NCBI GenBank assembly: GCA_024279425.1
Contig: JAJRRO010000093.1
Coordinates: 186,001-250,000 of the forward strand
Direction: 5' to 3'
Source: Bacteroidota bacterium
GTDB taxonomy: Bacteria > Bacteroidota > Bacteroidia > Flavobacteriales > Flavobacteriaceae
DNA: 64,000 bases
Made by a program: the position numbers and the translations under genes. Under the pieces are notes generated by a model. That model worked only from the letters and a program-made list of their open reading frames with translations. It was not told where the DNA came from and ran no database searches. Within the stretch, counting starts at the first letter, position 1; the number at the start of each line of letters is the position of its first letter. Shown here piece by piece: positions 8,825 through 17,001 of the stretch.

Positions 8825-9754
8825 TTAATTTTTCTTTCTACTTCGCTCTACCTTCATTATGGGATTCGAAGTCTTCTTTCTCTTCTTATCAACCGAGCCT
8901 TTACCCGATTTTAAGTATTGAATATACCCCCTTCCCTTAAACTCATAAACCGTTTCACTACTAGGGTGATATAGCTCAATAGTACTATCATTAATAACGT
9001 AAAGCTCAAAGTAATCATTGCCCATAAAATCATAGGCTAGTGTTAAAGTTTTAAGCGTTTCATCGTTTTCTACATCAAAAATGGCATAACCCCCCTCAAA
9101 ATCCCACTCCAATGTATTTACTGATGTTCCGGCCTCATCAATCGAGGACCTAAAAAAATCACCATCATTACCCGTTAGAAATTGTATAAAATTCTCATCG
9201 TCAAATTCATTTATGGCTCCCTCTTGACTTGTATATGTTTTTTCCCAGGCATCATACTCCTGCAAGAGGTAATGGATATTCTCGTAGAAGACCATATCAA
9301 AATCAAAGTCGTTCAATTGATATCCCTTAAGAAAGTAAGAGGTGTTGGATGAGTCATCATGCAACTCCAACGTATTGCCATTTACGGCGTAAACATCCAA
9401 AAGCCACAGTCCATCGACATCATGGTCAATTTCAACTGTCCCTTGCAATGCATCAAAGTACCCAACATTTATACCGTAACCATTTCCGGTCTTACCTATT
9501 CCCACAATGTTGTTGTTGGCATACACCTTGCCATTATCAAAGGAAATTGTGAAAGCGCGTTGTAGAAAAGGCACTTCCCCATTGCCACTTGTGGCATTTA
9601 TATCTATGTACCATAGGTCGTATGATTGTAAGACCTGTGCAGTATTGAAACTGGATTCCTCGATAAATTCATCATCCAAAATCACTTCGGTATAACAGGA
9701 GGTCATCAATGTCCCCGCCATTGTAAACCCTAGGAGTAGTTTTATTGCTTTCAT
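8825..9754 (-). CDS. Two-repeat lipoprotein of unknown function
   Basis: Lipoprotein with lipobox MTSC (C20). The mature part holds two related halves, about residues 44-150 and 165-280. Each starts with a YD-x-W motif (SYDLWYID and EYDAWEK) and ends with an ELY or ELH strand followed by YxFKGxGY or YFLKGY. The spacing of beta strands and NG turns suggests two lipocalin-like or beta-sandwich domains. The last 20 residues are strongly basic (KKRKK and RSRKK), which is odd for a surface lipoprotein and could bind nucleic acid or anionic polysaccharide. I do not recognise a function. It ends at a strong terminator. Confidence 0.75.
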   Translation of the reverse strand: MKAIKLLLGFTMAGTLMTSCYTEVILDDEFIEESSFNTAQVLQSYDLWYIDINATSGNGEVPFLQRAFTISFDNGKVYANNNIVGIGKTGNGYGINVGYFDALQGTVEIDHDVDGLWLLDVYAVNGNTLELHDDSSNTSYFLKGYQLNDFDFDMVFYENIHYLLQEYDAWEKTYTSQEGAINEFDDENFIQFLTGNDGDFFRSSIDEAGTSVNTLEWDFEGGYAIFDVENDETLKTLTLAYDFMGNDYFELYVINDSTIELYHPSSETVYEFKGRGYIQYLKSGKGSVDKKRKKTSNPIMKVERSRKKN

Positions 9755-9853
9755 AGTTCAGGTATTAAAGTTCTTTTTACACAAGACAAGCACCGTGCCA
9801 TTATTTCTATTTATCTGATTATCAATGATCAATGTGTTGTTCAATTTTTATTT

Positions 9854-9861
9854 ACATTTGA
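9854..9861 (+). promoter_or_regulatory. Bacteroidota -7 promoter element for gpsA
   Basis: TACATTTG matches TAnnTTTG and lies 18 bases before the gpsA ATG, giving a leader of about 12 bases. The -33 region is not clear. Confidence 0.5.
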
Positions 9862-9879
9862 GGCGACTAAATTTCTCGG

Positions 9880-10881
9880 ATGAACAAAGATTTGCGATTT
9901 GCTGTTTTGGGTGGAGGTAGTTGGGCAACCGCTATCGTTAAAATGCTGACGGAAAACCTAGAAAAAGTAACATGGTATATGCGCAATGGGGATGCTGTTG
10001 AACATATTAAGGAACAAAGACACAATCCCAATTATTTAAGCTCCGTAGAGTTTCATGTTGAGCAATTGAATGTAACAACAGATCTTGATTGTGCTGTTGA
10101 TAATAATGATGTTCTCATTTTTGCCATTCCATCTGCTTTTCTAGATACAGAGCTTAAAAAATTGTCTGTTTCTATTAAGGATAAGATAGTTTTCTCAGCC
10201 ATTAAGGGAATTGTTCCTGAAACGGGTCTAATAGTGGGAGAGCACTTTCATGAAAAATATAAAATCCCTTTTGAGAGTATTGGTGTTATTACCGGTCCTT
10301 GCCACGCCGAAGAAGTTGCTTTAGAACGTTTATCTTACTTGACTATCGCCTGTGCTGACAAAGAAAAAGCAGAACTGATCGCCAATAATCTAAAGAGCGA
10401 TTATATCAAAACCAAGATTTCCGATGATATTATAGGAACGGAATATGCGGCCATGTTAAAGAACATATACGCCATCGCAGCTGGCATTTACCATGGTTTG
10501 GGGTATGGCGATAATTTTCAAAGTGTATTGATGAGCAATAGCATTCGTGAGATGAAACGATATATTAAAAGGGTACATAAAATGAAGAGGAACATCAATA
10601 ATTCGGCTTACTTAGGTGATTTATTGGTAACTGGTTACTCTACTTTTAGTCGAAATCGCATGTTCGGTAATATGATCGGAAAGGGGTACAGGGTAAAAAG
10701 TGCCCAGATGGAAATGAGCATGGTTGCCGAAGGTTACTATGCCACCAAAAGTGCCTACGACCTCAAGGCTACCTTTAAAAGTAAGGTACAGACCCCAATT
10801 ATCGATGCCGTCTACGATGTGCTGTATTCTGGTAAAAATGCAAAAAGCACTTTTGCTGCCTTGACCCATAAAATAGATTAA
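9880..10881 (+). CDS. gpsA: Glycerol-3-phosphate dehydrogenase [NAD(P)+]
   Basis: Cytoplasmic reductase making sn-glycerol 3-phosphate from dihydroxyacetone phosphate, the entry to phospholipid synthesis. The nucleotide-binding loop GGGSWATA is at residues 11-18. Further motifs are KGIVPETG, GPCHAEEV, catalytic Lys194 in AMLKNIYA, and GDLLVTGYSTFSRNR. The length of 333 residues is normal. It converges with glpD on the other strand, and the two stop codons overlap within one TTAA. Having the synthetic and degradative G3P enzymes tail to tail suggests separate control of the two directions. Confidence 0.95.
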   Translation: MNKDLRFAVLGGGSWATAIVKMLTENLEKVTWYMRNGDAVEHIKEQRHNPNYLSSVEFHVEQLNVTTDLDCAVDNNDVLIFAIPSAFLDTELKKLSVSIKDKIVFSAIKGIVPETGLIVGEHFHEKYKIPFESIGVITGPCHAEEVALERLSYLTIACADKEKAELIANNLKSDYIKTKISDDIIGTEYAAMLKNIYAIAAGIYHGLGYGDNFQSVLMSNSIREMKRYIKRVHKMKRNINNSAYLGDLLVTGYSTFSRNRMFGNMIGKGYRVKSAQMEMSMVAEGYYATKSAYDLKATFKSKVQTPIIDAVYDVLYSGKNAKSTFAALTHKID

Positions 10882-12545
10882 TCCCTATTCATAGAAAAAT
10901 AGGAGTGCTGTTTGATTTGTGCTTGCAGCTCTTCTTTCCAATTAAGGATTTGGACATCATCTACCTTAAACACCTTCTTGAATTCTTCCAAAATGGGATC
11001 CATAAGGCTGCTAACACTATCGATATCAAAGTACAATCGCCCTGTTCTTCGAATAAAGAAATCCATCGGGTCTTGCACCATTTCATAATCAATGCCAAAT
11101 TGCAGTTCGGCCAATGCCATTCGAACCTCTTTGTCCCCTTCTTCGAGTTTCGAATAATTCTCTAAAATGGTTTCCGTTTGAATTCCATAATTGGTAACCA
11201 AAAACCAGGCATTGTACTGGGTAAACCCATCTTCTTTAATACGCTCGAAGATTTCTTTAATGTATCTTTTTACGTGCTTGGGCTTTTTAAAGTCACTTCC
11301 ACATAATGGAATTTCAGAAGTGGTGCTTTCTCCTATTTCAGTTTCAAAATCCTCTTCCATTTTTTTGGCAATACGGTTAACAACACGCTCCGCCATCTTG
11401 CGATACCCAGTCAACTTTCCTCCAGCAATACTTATAAGCCCAGAGTCGGAAGTAAAAATTTCATCTTTTCTTGAAAGTTCAGATGCCGATTTTCCTTCTT
11501 CATGGATCAATGGACGTAGCCCAGCCCAAGAGGAAATAATATCCTCCATCTCCAAATCAATTTTAGGAAACATATTATTTACGGCCGAAATAAGATATAT
11601 GGCATCGGCCAAATCAACAGTTACGTTGTCCTTGTCTTTATCAAAATTGGTATCCGTAGTTCCAACATAGGTGATTTTTCCTCGTGGAATGGCGAACATC
11701 ATCCGCCCATCCGGAATATCAAAATAAACAGATTGCTTAACAGGTAGTTTTTCATGGGGAAACACCAAGTGTACACCTTTGGTCAAATGAAGTCGCTTAC
11801 CTTTTTTGGAGTTGTTCACACTTCGAAGTTCATCTACCCAAGGTCCCGCAGCGTTGATAACGTACTTGGATTTTAAACTAAAATTCTTATTTGAGACAGT
11901 ATCCTTTACTTTGACCCCAACTACTTCTCCTTTTTTATAAATAAAATCAATTACTTCAGCATAATTCACCGCCTTAGCTCCGTATTGCAAGCTTGTTTTT
12001 ATGCTTTCTATGGTCAATCGGGCGTCATCGGTACGATACTCTGCATAATAGCCTGCGCCTTTCAAAATCTTTTTGGGCAGTAAGGGTTCTAATTTCAAAG
12101 CCTCTTTTTTCTCTAACATTTTACGCTTGTCATCACCTGTTACCTGCGCTAGAATATCATACACTTTAAGTCCTATCGAGGTCAACCATTTACCATACGA
12201 GCCATTTTCAATCAAGGGCAGTAACATTTTTTCTGGTAATACGAGGTGTGGGGCCAATTTATGTACTATGGCGCGTTCTGAACCAACTTCCTTGACCAGC
12301 CAAAAATCGAATTGCTTTAAATATCGAAGTCCGCCATGAATCAATTTTGTTGACTTACTACTTGTGCCGGAAGCAAAATCCCCCTTTTCGACCAATGCTA
12401 CTTTTAACCCTCGAGCAGCAGCATCCAAGGCAATTCCCCCTCCAGTAATGCCTCCTCCAATGACCACAAGATCATACGATTCCTTGGACATTTTTTGAAT
12501 GGTAGCTTCTCTATCAAGATTTGAAAATCTTATGCTTTCTCTCAT
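10878..12545 (-). CDS. glpD: FAD-dependent glycerol-3-phosphate dehydrogenase
   Basis: Membrane-associated flavoprotein oxidising glycerol 3-phosphate to dihydroxyacetone phosphate and passing electrons to menaquinone. The N-terminal FAD site is DLVVIGGGITGGGIALDAA (about residues 25-43), followed by the family signature STKLIHGGLRYL. The C-terminal GlpO-type cap domain is present; total length 555 residues. It lies downstream of glpK on the same strand, 181 bases apart, and together they form the glycerol catabolic pair. No glycerol facilitator (glpF) gene is nearby. It ends against gpsA. Confidence 0.95.
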   Translation of the reverse strand: MRESIRFSNLDREATIQKMSKESYDLVVIGGGITGGGIALDAAARGLKVALVEKGDFASGTSSKSTKLIHGGLRYLKQFDFWLVKEVGSERAIVHKLAPHLVLPEKMLLPLIENGSYGKWLTSIGLKVYDILAQVTGDDKRKMLEKKEALKLEPLLPKKILKGAGYYAEYRTDDARLTIESIKTSLQYGAKAVNYAEVIDFIYKKGEVVGVKVKDTVSNKNFSLKSKYVINAAGPWVDELRSVNNSKKGKRLHLTKGVHLVFPHEKLPVKQSVYFDIPDGRMMFAIPRGKITYVGTTDTNFDKDKDNVTVDLADAIYLISAVNNMFPKIDLEMEDIISSWAGLRPLIHEEGKSASELSRKDEIFTSDSGLISIAGGKLTGYRKMAERVVNRIAKKMEEDFETEIGESTTSEIPLCGSDFKKPKHVKRYIKEIFERIKEDGFTQYNAWFLVTNYGIQTETILENYSKLEEGDKEVRMALAELQFGIDYEMVQDPMDFFIRRTGRLYFDIDSVSSLMDPILEEFKKVFKVDDVQILNWKEELQAQIKQHSYFSMNRD

Positions 12546-12639
12546 CGTTTATTTCTTATTCTCTCCAAACTAGGAGCATGCAAAAATCATAGGTATTTCT
12601 TAGGGCATATACTATTTTACTTAAAACAGCACTCCTAAT

Positions 12640-12653
12640 CCCGAGCTATCGGG
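12640..12653. repeat. Short palindromic element between glpK and glpD
   Basis: CCCGAGCTATCGGG is an imperfect palindrome of a kind often seen in intergenic regions of Bacteroidota. The surrounding 181 bases between glpK and glpD hold no gene. A weak role in mRNA processing is possible, but this is speculation. Confidence 0.35.
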
Positions 12654-12726
12654 CCCCTCAAAGAGACAATTTAAGTTCAAAATCAGGGGTATAGTTTGGG
12701 AGTGTACACAGCACCCTAACCTTAAA

Positions 12727-14211
12727 CTACTCTTCCCAACCTTTGGTCCGATCCACGGCTTTTTGCCATTTCCCATACAATCGGTTTCTTTTATCAGAAT
12801 CAAATGTAGGCTTAAAAATACGGTCCATGGGTCTACTTTGATCGATGTCTCCCTGCGTCCATAACCCTACTTGGATTCCCGCCAAAAATGCCGCGCCCAT
12901 TGCCGTTGATTCAATCACCTTTGGACGATGGACTTCCGTACCCAAAATATCTGCCTGAAATTGCATGAGGTAATTATTAGCACAAGCGCCACCATCTACT
13001 TTAAGGCTCTGTAGTTTTACTCCAGAATCTTCCTCCATAGCATTAAGTATATCTTTTGTTTGGTACGCCAATGATTCTAAAGTTGCCTTGGCTAAATGGG
13101 CTTTCCCTGTATCCCGTGTCAATCCGAAAATGGCGCCGCGGGCATACATATCCCAATAAGGCGCACCCAAGCCGGCAAAGGCCGGAACAACATATACGGA
13201 GCTATCTCCCTCAACCGAATTGGCCAATGCTTCTGTTTCCTTGGCATCTTTGATAAGTTCAAGTCCGTCTCGAAGCCATTGAATAGCCGCTCCCGCAATG
13301 AAGATACTTCCTTCAAAGGCATAATTGACTTTTCCATCTAGACCGTAGGCAATCGTGGTCAGTAATCCATTATTAGAAAATTGTGCCTCTTCACCTGTGT
13401 TCATTAACATGAAACAACCTGTGCCATAGGTGTTTTTCGCGGTTCCTTTTTCGAAACAGCCTTGACCAAAAAGTGCAGCTTGCTGATCGCCTGCTATACC
13501 GGCAATGGGAATGCTTATTCCATTCAGATTATAACTTCCAAAATGATAGGCTGATGGTTTAACCTCTGGCAGCATACTTTTAGGAATTCCCAATTCTTGC
13601 AGTAATTTATCATCCCAAGACAACTTGGTAATATCAAAAATCATGGTTCGTGAGGCATTGGTGTAATCTGTACAATGGTTTTTGCCGTTTGTCATATTCC
13701 AAACCAACCACGTATCAACGGTTCCCATAAGTAAATCACCCTCTTCGGCTTTTTGTCTAGCTCCTTCAACGTTGTCCAAAATCCATTTCACCTTGGTTCC
13801 GGAAAAATAGGAGTCGATGACAAGACCTGTTGTCATTTTCACATGCTCAACCAGACCTTTCTTTTTTAGGTCTTCACAAATATCGGCAGTTCGCTTATCT
13901 TGCCAAACAATCGCATTATAAATAGGCTCTCCCGTATTCTTATCCCAAACCAAAGTGGTCTCACGTTGGTTGGTGATTCCTATAGCCTTGATATCCTGAA
14001 TATTAATGTTTGCCTTTTCAACAAGTTGGTGCATCACACTAAGCTGTGACTCTAAAATTTCCTTGGGATCATGTTCGACCCAACCTGATTTTGGAAAAAT
14101 CTGTTGAAATTCTTTTTGTACCATATTCACTATGGCACCATCTTGATCTACCAATAAGGCTCTTGAGCTTGTGGTTCCTTGATCAAGGGAAATGATATAC
14201 TGTTTTGACAT
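12727..14211 (-). CDS. glpK: Glycerol kinase
   Basis: Phosphorylates glycerol to sn-glycerol 3-phosphate, the first committed step of glycerol use. FGGY-family kinase of 494 residues with N-terminal phosphate loop [14 protein letters not shown], the substrate-side motif ITNQRETT, and the C-terminal nucleotide motif [14 protein letters not shown]. The signature [13 protein letters not shown] is intact. It is upstream of glpD in the same direction. The region before the ATG holds TACCTTTA, one base from the TAnnTTTG promoter consensus, so a promoter there is plausible but not certain. Confidence 0.95.
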   Translation of the reverse strand: MSKQYIISLDQGTTSSRALLVDQDGAIVNMVQKEFQQIFPKSGWVEHDPKEILESQLSVMHQLVEKANINIQDIKAIGITNQRETTLVWDKNTGEPIYNAIVWQDKRTADICEDLKKKGLVEHVKMTTGLVIDSYFSGTKVKWILDNVEGARQKAEEGDLLMGTVDTWLVWNMTNGKNHCTDYTNASRTMIFDITKLSWDDKLLQELGIPKSMLPEVKPSAYHFGSYNLNGISIPIAGIAGDQQAALFGQGCFEKGTAKNTYGTGCFMLMNTGEEAQFSNNGLLTTIAYGLDGKVNYAFEGSIFIAGAAIQWLRDGLELIKDAKETEALANSVEGDSSVYVVPAFAGLGAPYWDMYARGAIFGLTRDTGKAHLAKATLESLAYQTKDILNAMEEDSGVKLQSLKVDGGACANNYLMQFQADILGTEVHRPKVIESTAMGAAFLAGIQVGLWTQGDIDQSRPMDRIFKPTFDSDKRNRLYGKWQKAVDRTKGWEE

Positions 14212-14318
14212 ATTTAGAAAGATAAGGAACTAAAGGTAGCATTTACACCTTCTATTTCAAAACAATAGATTCTGGACACTAAAGACAATCCTTTCCTTAG
14301 TCCTTGGTCATTTCAGTT

Positions 14319-14351
14319 AGACCTGTCAGGTTCTTAAAACCTGACAGGTCT
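14319..14351. repeat. Perfect 14-bp palindromic intergenic repeat
   Basis: The arms AGACCTGTCAGGTT and AACCTGACAGGTCT pair perfectly around a five-base centre. No T-run follows on either side, so it is not a classical terminator. The motif ACCTGTCAGGTT resembles dispersed palindromes I associate with Bacteroidota genomes. It lies between the glpK start and the end of the ABM gene. Confidence 0.6.
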
Positions 14352-14362
14352 CTTCCTGATTT

Positions 14363-14677
14363 TTACTTTTTCCTAAACTCGTATTCTCGCTCAACCAAAC
14401 AAATTCGAACCTTGTACCACTGATACCAATCAGAAATTCCCTTTTGTTGGGCGAATAAATGATCAGTGTTGACTTTCCAATTAGTAATGTCCTGTAAGCT
14501 CTCCCAATAACTTATCGAGACTCCTAGACTATTGTCCCTTGCGCTTTCAAAATCCAAAAAGCCCGGTTGTTGTCTTGCCAATTCTTCTATCAGTTCGGCC
14601 ATTTTGGAATACCCTTTGTCCTGCTCAGTTCGAGTATTTGTGAATATGACGGCGTAATAAGGCTTGGTATTGTTCAT
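14363..14677 (-). CDS. Antibiotic biosynthesis monooxygenase (ABM) domain protein
   Basis: Small 104-residue dimeric alpha/beta-barrel protein of the ABM fold. Family members oxidise quinol-like small molecules, degrade haem or serve as stress proteins. The N-terminal strand YYAVIFTNTRT, the PGFLDFESARD strand and SYWESLQDITNWKVNTDH are typical of the subgroup with a conserved W and H. Nothing identifies the substrate. The gene is flanked on both sides by palindromic repeats (14319 and 14711), so it sits as a small island between glpK and the next conserved gene. Confidence 0.75.
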   Translation of the reverse strand: MNNTKPYYAVIFTNTRTEQDKGYSKMAELIEELARQQPGFLDFESARDNSLGVSISYWESLQDITNWKVNTDHLFAQQKGISDWYQWYKVRICLVEREYEFRKK

Positions 14678-14710
14678 GAATTCTGCTTAAAGTAAAGTTT
14701 AAATGCAGCA

Positions 14711-14737
14711 TGGATTCCTGCTTTCGCAGGAATGACA
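14711..14737. repeat. Dispersed palindrome of the TTCCTGC-TTTC-GCAGGAA type
   Basis: The arms ATTCCTGC and GCAGGAAT around TTTC form an eight-base stem, flanked by TGG and GACA. The same element is, from memory, repeated in intergenic regions of many bacterial genomes. Only one copy occurs in this window. It lies directly after the stop of the upstream minus-strand gene. Confidence 0.5.
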
Positions 14738-14739
14738 AA

Positions 14740-15096
14740 TTATACAATGTATTCCTTTTCCAAAAAATACCCAACTATGGCCTCTTTCATCAAGACCGAT
14801 TGTTCGCCCGCCTTTAATGCTGGTAATTGTTCTTTGGTCGTGTAATGGGGCCAACCCTCTTCATCAAAAAATTCGAACTCATAATAACCATAGGGCTCCA
14901 ACAACCTGCAAATGGCAATATGCATCAGGTTTAGCTTTTCATCCTTTTTATAGGTTTTATGGTATTGCCCCAATTCCTGAACACCCACCAGGTAGATTAT
15001 GGCGTCCAATTCCAGGGCATCCCCATCAGCAAACTGGGCCGATAGCTTTTCTACCAATACATCCCAATGCTCTTTTAATTGTAGGTCTCTAGACAT
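14740..15096 (-). CDS. Conserved hypothetical protein (flavobacterial)
   Basis: Acidic cytoplasmic protein of 118 residues that I associate with Flavobacteriaceae but cannot give a function. Recognisable stretches are ELDAIIYLVGVQELG, HIAICRLLEPYGYYEF and LKAGEQSVLMKEAIVGYF. It has no signal peptide or membrane segment. I place the start at 15096 (MSRDLQLKEHWD) and not at the longer frame opening at 15129, because a TACCTTTG promoter element lies inside that extension. It is divergent from cvpA, the two promoters being packed into about 60 bases, so the pair may be co-regulated. Confidence 0.75.
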   Translation of the reverse strand: MSRDLQLKEHWDVLVEKLSAQFADGDALELDAIIYLVGVQELGQYHKTYKKDEKLNLMHIAICRLLEPYGYYEFEFFDEEGWPHYTTKEQLPALKAGEQSVLMKEAIVGYFLEKEYIV

Positions 15097-15113
15097 CCTT
15101 TGATTTTCAAATT

Positions 15114-15121
15114 CAAAGGTA
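15114..15121 (-). promoter_or_regulatory. -7 promoter element for the 118-residue conserved protein
   Basis: The minus strand reads TACCTTTG, a match to TAnnTTTG, ending 17 bases before the ATG at 15096. It rules out the longer start at 15129, which would place coding sequence over the promoter. Confidence 0.55.
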
Positions 15122-15134
15122 CAAATCAAAGTTC

Positions 15135-15142
15135 TATATTTG
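15135..15142 (+). promoter_or_regulatory. -7 promoter element for cvpA
   Basis: TATATTTG matches TAnnTTTG and ends 16 bases before the cvpA ATG at 15159. Together with the opposing element at 15114-15121 it forms a compact divergent promoter region. Confidence 0.55.
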
Positions 15143-15158
15143 CTCCAAACGATTGGTT

Positions 15159-15659
15159 ATGGGTTTTTTGGATATTGTTTTGGGGCTATTACTTATCTAT
15201 GGGCTTTATAAAGGCCTTAAAAATGGACTTCTTGTTGAAATCGCATCTATTGTAGCCTTGGTCGCGGGAATTTACGGTGCAATCCATTTCTCTTATATCG
15301 CTGGAGACTATCTTTCCCAAAATATGGAATGGAATGAGCGGTATATCAATTTGACCGCCTTTATCATCACTTTTATAGTTCTTGTACTGGTGGTGCACGT
15401 GGCAGGGCAGTTCTTGACCAAAATTGCCAATTTTGCCATGCTGGGATTGCTTAACAAATTGGCAGGTGCGTTGTTTGGAATGTTAAAGGTTGCCGTAATC
15501 CTAGGAGCCTTGTTGGTATTCTTTGACCACGCCAATTCATCTGCAAATCTTGTAAAAAGTAAGACCTTGGAGGAATCCGTACTCTATGAACCTGTTAAAG
15601 AAATTGGGGCATTTGTGTTTGCTAAAATTCTTGAGGAAAAAGATGAAAATGATCAATGA
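15159..15659 (+). CDS. CvpA family membrane protein
   Basis: Inner-membrane protein of the colicin V production (CvpA) family, 166 residues with four predicted helices: about 1-18, 26-44, 61-82 and 101-122. In other bacteria CvpA proteins affect envelope integrity and bile or colicin phenotypes; the mechanism is unknown. The start is the ATG at 15159 (MGFLDIVLG), not the TTG two codons earlier, which fits the promoter spacing. The last seven codons (EEKDENDQ and stop) form the left half of a perfect 21-base inverted repeat that acts as a terminator, so coding and termination signals overlap. Confidence 0.85.
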   Translation: MGFLDIVLGLLLIYGLYKGLKNGLLVEIASIVALVAGIYGAIHFSYIAGDYLSQNMEWNERYINLTAFIITFIVLVLVVHVAGQFLTKIANFAMLGLLNKLAGALFGMLKVAVILGALLVFFDHANSSANLVKSKTLEESVLYEPVKEIGAFVFAKILEEKDENDQ

Positions 15660-15677
15660 TCATTTTCATCTTTTTCC
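15635..15677. terminator. Bidirectional terminator formed by a perfect 21-bp inverted repeat
   Basis: Bases 15635-15655 are exactly complementary to 15657-15677, with one unpaired central A. Each arm contains an AAAAAGATGAAAATGATCA-type sequence, giving T-rich 3' sides on both strands. The left arm encodes the C-terminus of CvpA, and the right edge touches the stop codon of the converging protease gene. Confidence 0.8.
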
Positions 15678-16777
15678 TATAAAATGTATTCTCCCATCAT
15701 TCCATTATTAACCTGAAATTCACCAATTGGATTACTGCTCTTATCATAAATCAACATTTTTCCATTTCCTTTTTTTATCGTCCCTTTGTCTTGATTTGAC
15801 CCATCAATAGACTTATTGAAAAGAACTTCCATTAATAAACCATTTTCATAAGTCCTCTCAGTCCAAACATTACCATTGTCATACTTTATTGCAACATTAC
15901 CCGTGTACTTCGGAATTAAACTTAATGCTTTTAAAATATAATAAGACGGCACAATTAAAGATAGCTTACCACCAGTATTATCAGACTTTACCCCATGGAC
16001 AAGTCCTATTACTTTAATTGTACCTCCAAAAGAAACAACACCCAAAGGTGGTGTTTCTTTTGAAATAACTGGCCCCCACTAAGTCCAGGGATTGAAGGAG
16101 AATCTAATATGAAAAAAGTAGATTTTTGATTATTATCCGCTCGTCTTTGAGTTATTAAAGAACTGGCGGGATGTGAACTTAGACTAATTGGCGAAAAATC
16201 ATCTGCCCCAAGACCTAGAGGAAAACCAAGACTATTCACTTCATCATTTTTTTTGTGGTGCAACTAACTCAGATTCTAGCATATCAACAGGAATGGCAAA
16301 CAAATCCATTTTGTCATTTAATTCAATATTTGGTTGTATTCCTACAATAGCAACATCTGATTCATTTAGAATAACCCAATCACTAAGAGCAACTTCTTTA
16401 AAATCAAATTCAAGGTAGTTGTCAGTTTTAGCCTTAACTCTTACTTTACAATTTTGATATGTCGCCCTTGCAACGTGTTCTGCTGTAACTAAGTAGACTA
16501 ACCCATTTTCTCTAACAAAGAAACCACTTCCCAAGGAGATGTTTTCAATTGGGCTTAATATTCCTTTAGTTAAACTTCCCCCCCCCCATAATTCATAATT
16601 AACATCATCAATTTTTTCAACCCTTATTTTCCTAGATTCCAAATAAGCACAGCTTTCTGCCATTTGGTCAACGTATGATTCGTTTTGAGAATATGTGGAG
16701 ATATAAGAGAAAATGGATAAAAAGACTGTTTTTATCAATATTTTTAGGTGAAAGACATTTCTTGTATGGATTTGCAT
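15677..16777 (-). pseudogene. Trypsin-like serine protease, reading frame broken twice
   Basis: Exported serine protease of the trypsin/HtrA-like fold, now in three frame segments. The first (16777 down to about 16250) has a signal-like N-terminus ending TYSQ, catalytic His101 in LVTAEHVAR and Asp141 in ESDVAIVG. The second carries the Ser in IPGLSGG (Ser234 after repair). The third runs PPLGVVSFGGT to the stop. Adding one A to the A8 run near 16253 and one G to the G5 run near 16070 restores a single frame and turns SGGQ into the canonical SGGP. The first segment also has a G10 run at 16578-16587. The C-terminal ~70 residues (NGNVWTERTYENG) look like a separate beta-rich module. It converges with cvpA. 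Confidence 0.75.
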
Positions 16778-17001
16778 CAAAAATCGATTTTATAGATAAT
16801 AAAAATACAGGTTTTAGTTGTGATAATCTTCTTGGGAAACCGGTATTTACATTATAAGAAGTCTTATTAGAAACGCCTTTTAAAGAATTATATTAGTTCC
16901 CCTTTACTTCCAAATTAAAGGTAATTACTATTCTAATAAAGTTATGACATCTAAACTATCAATGCTTCAAATTGAAGAATTTCATTATATTAATATTTAC
17001 C

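Noticed and set aside
11191-11670. 159-codon plus-strand frame opposite glpD
   Set aside because: Antisense to a highly conserved enzyme; the translation has no family motif.
12621-12803. 60-codon minus-strand frame over the 3' end of glpK and the gap after it
   Set aside because: Overlaps the glpK C-terminus in another frame and has no homology features.
16244-16263. Programmed -1 frameshift at A8 in the protease gene
   Set aside because: The run is slippery, but a second break at G5 and the same lesion type in four neighbouring genes make sequence error or mutation more likely than a recoding site.
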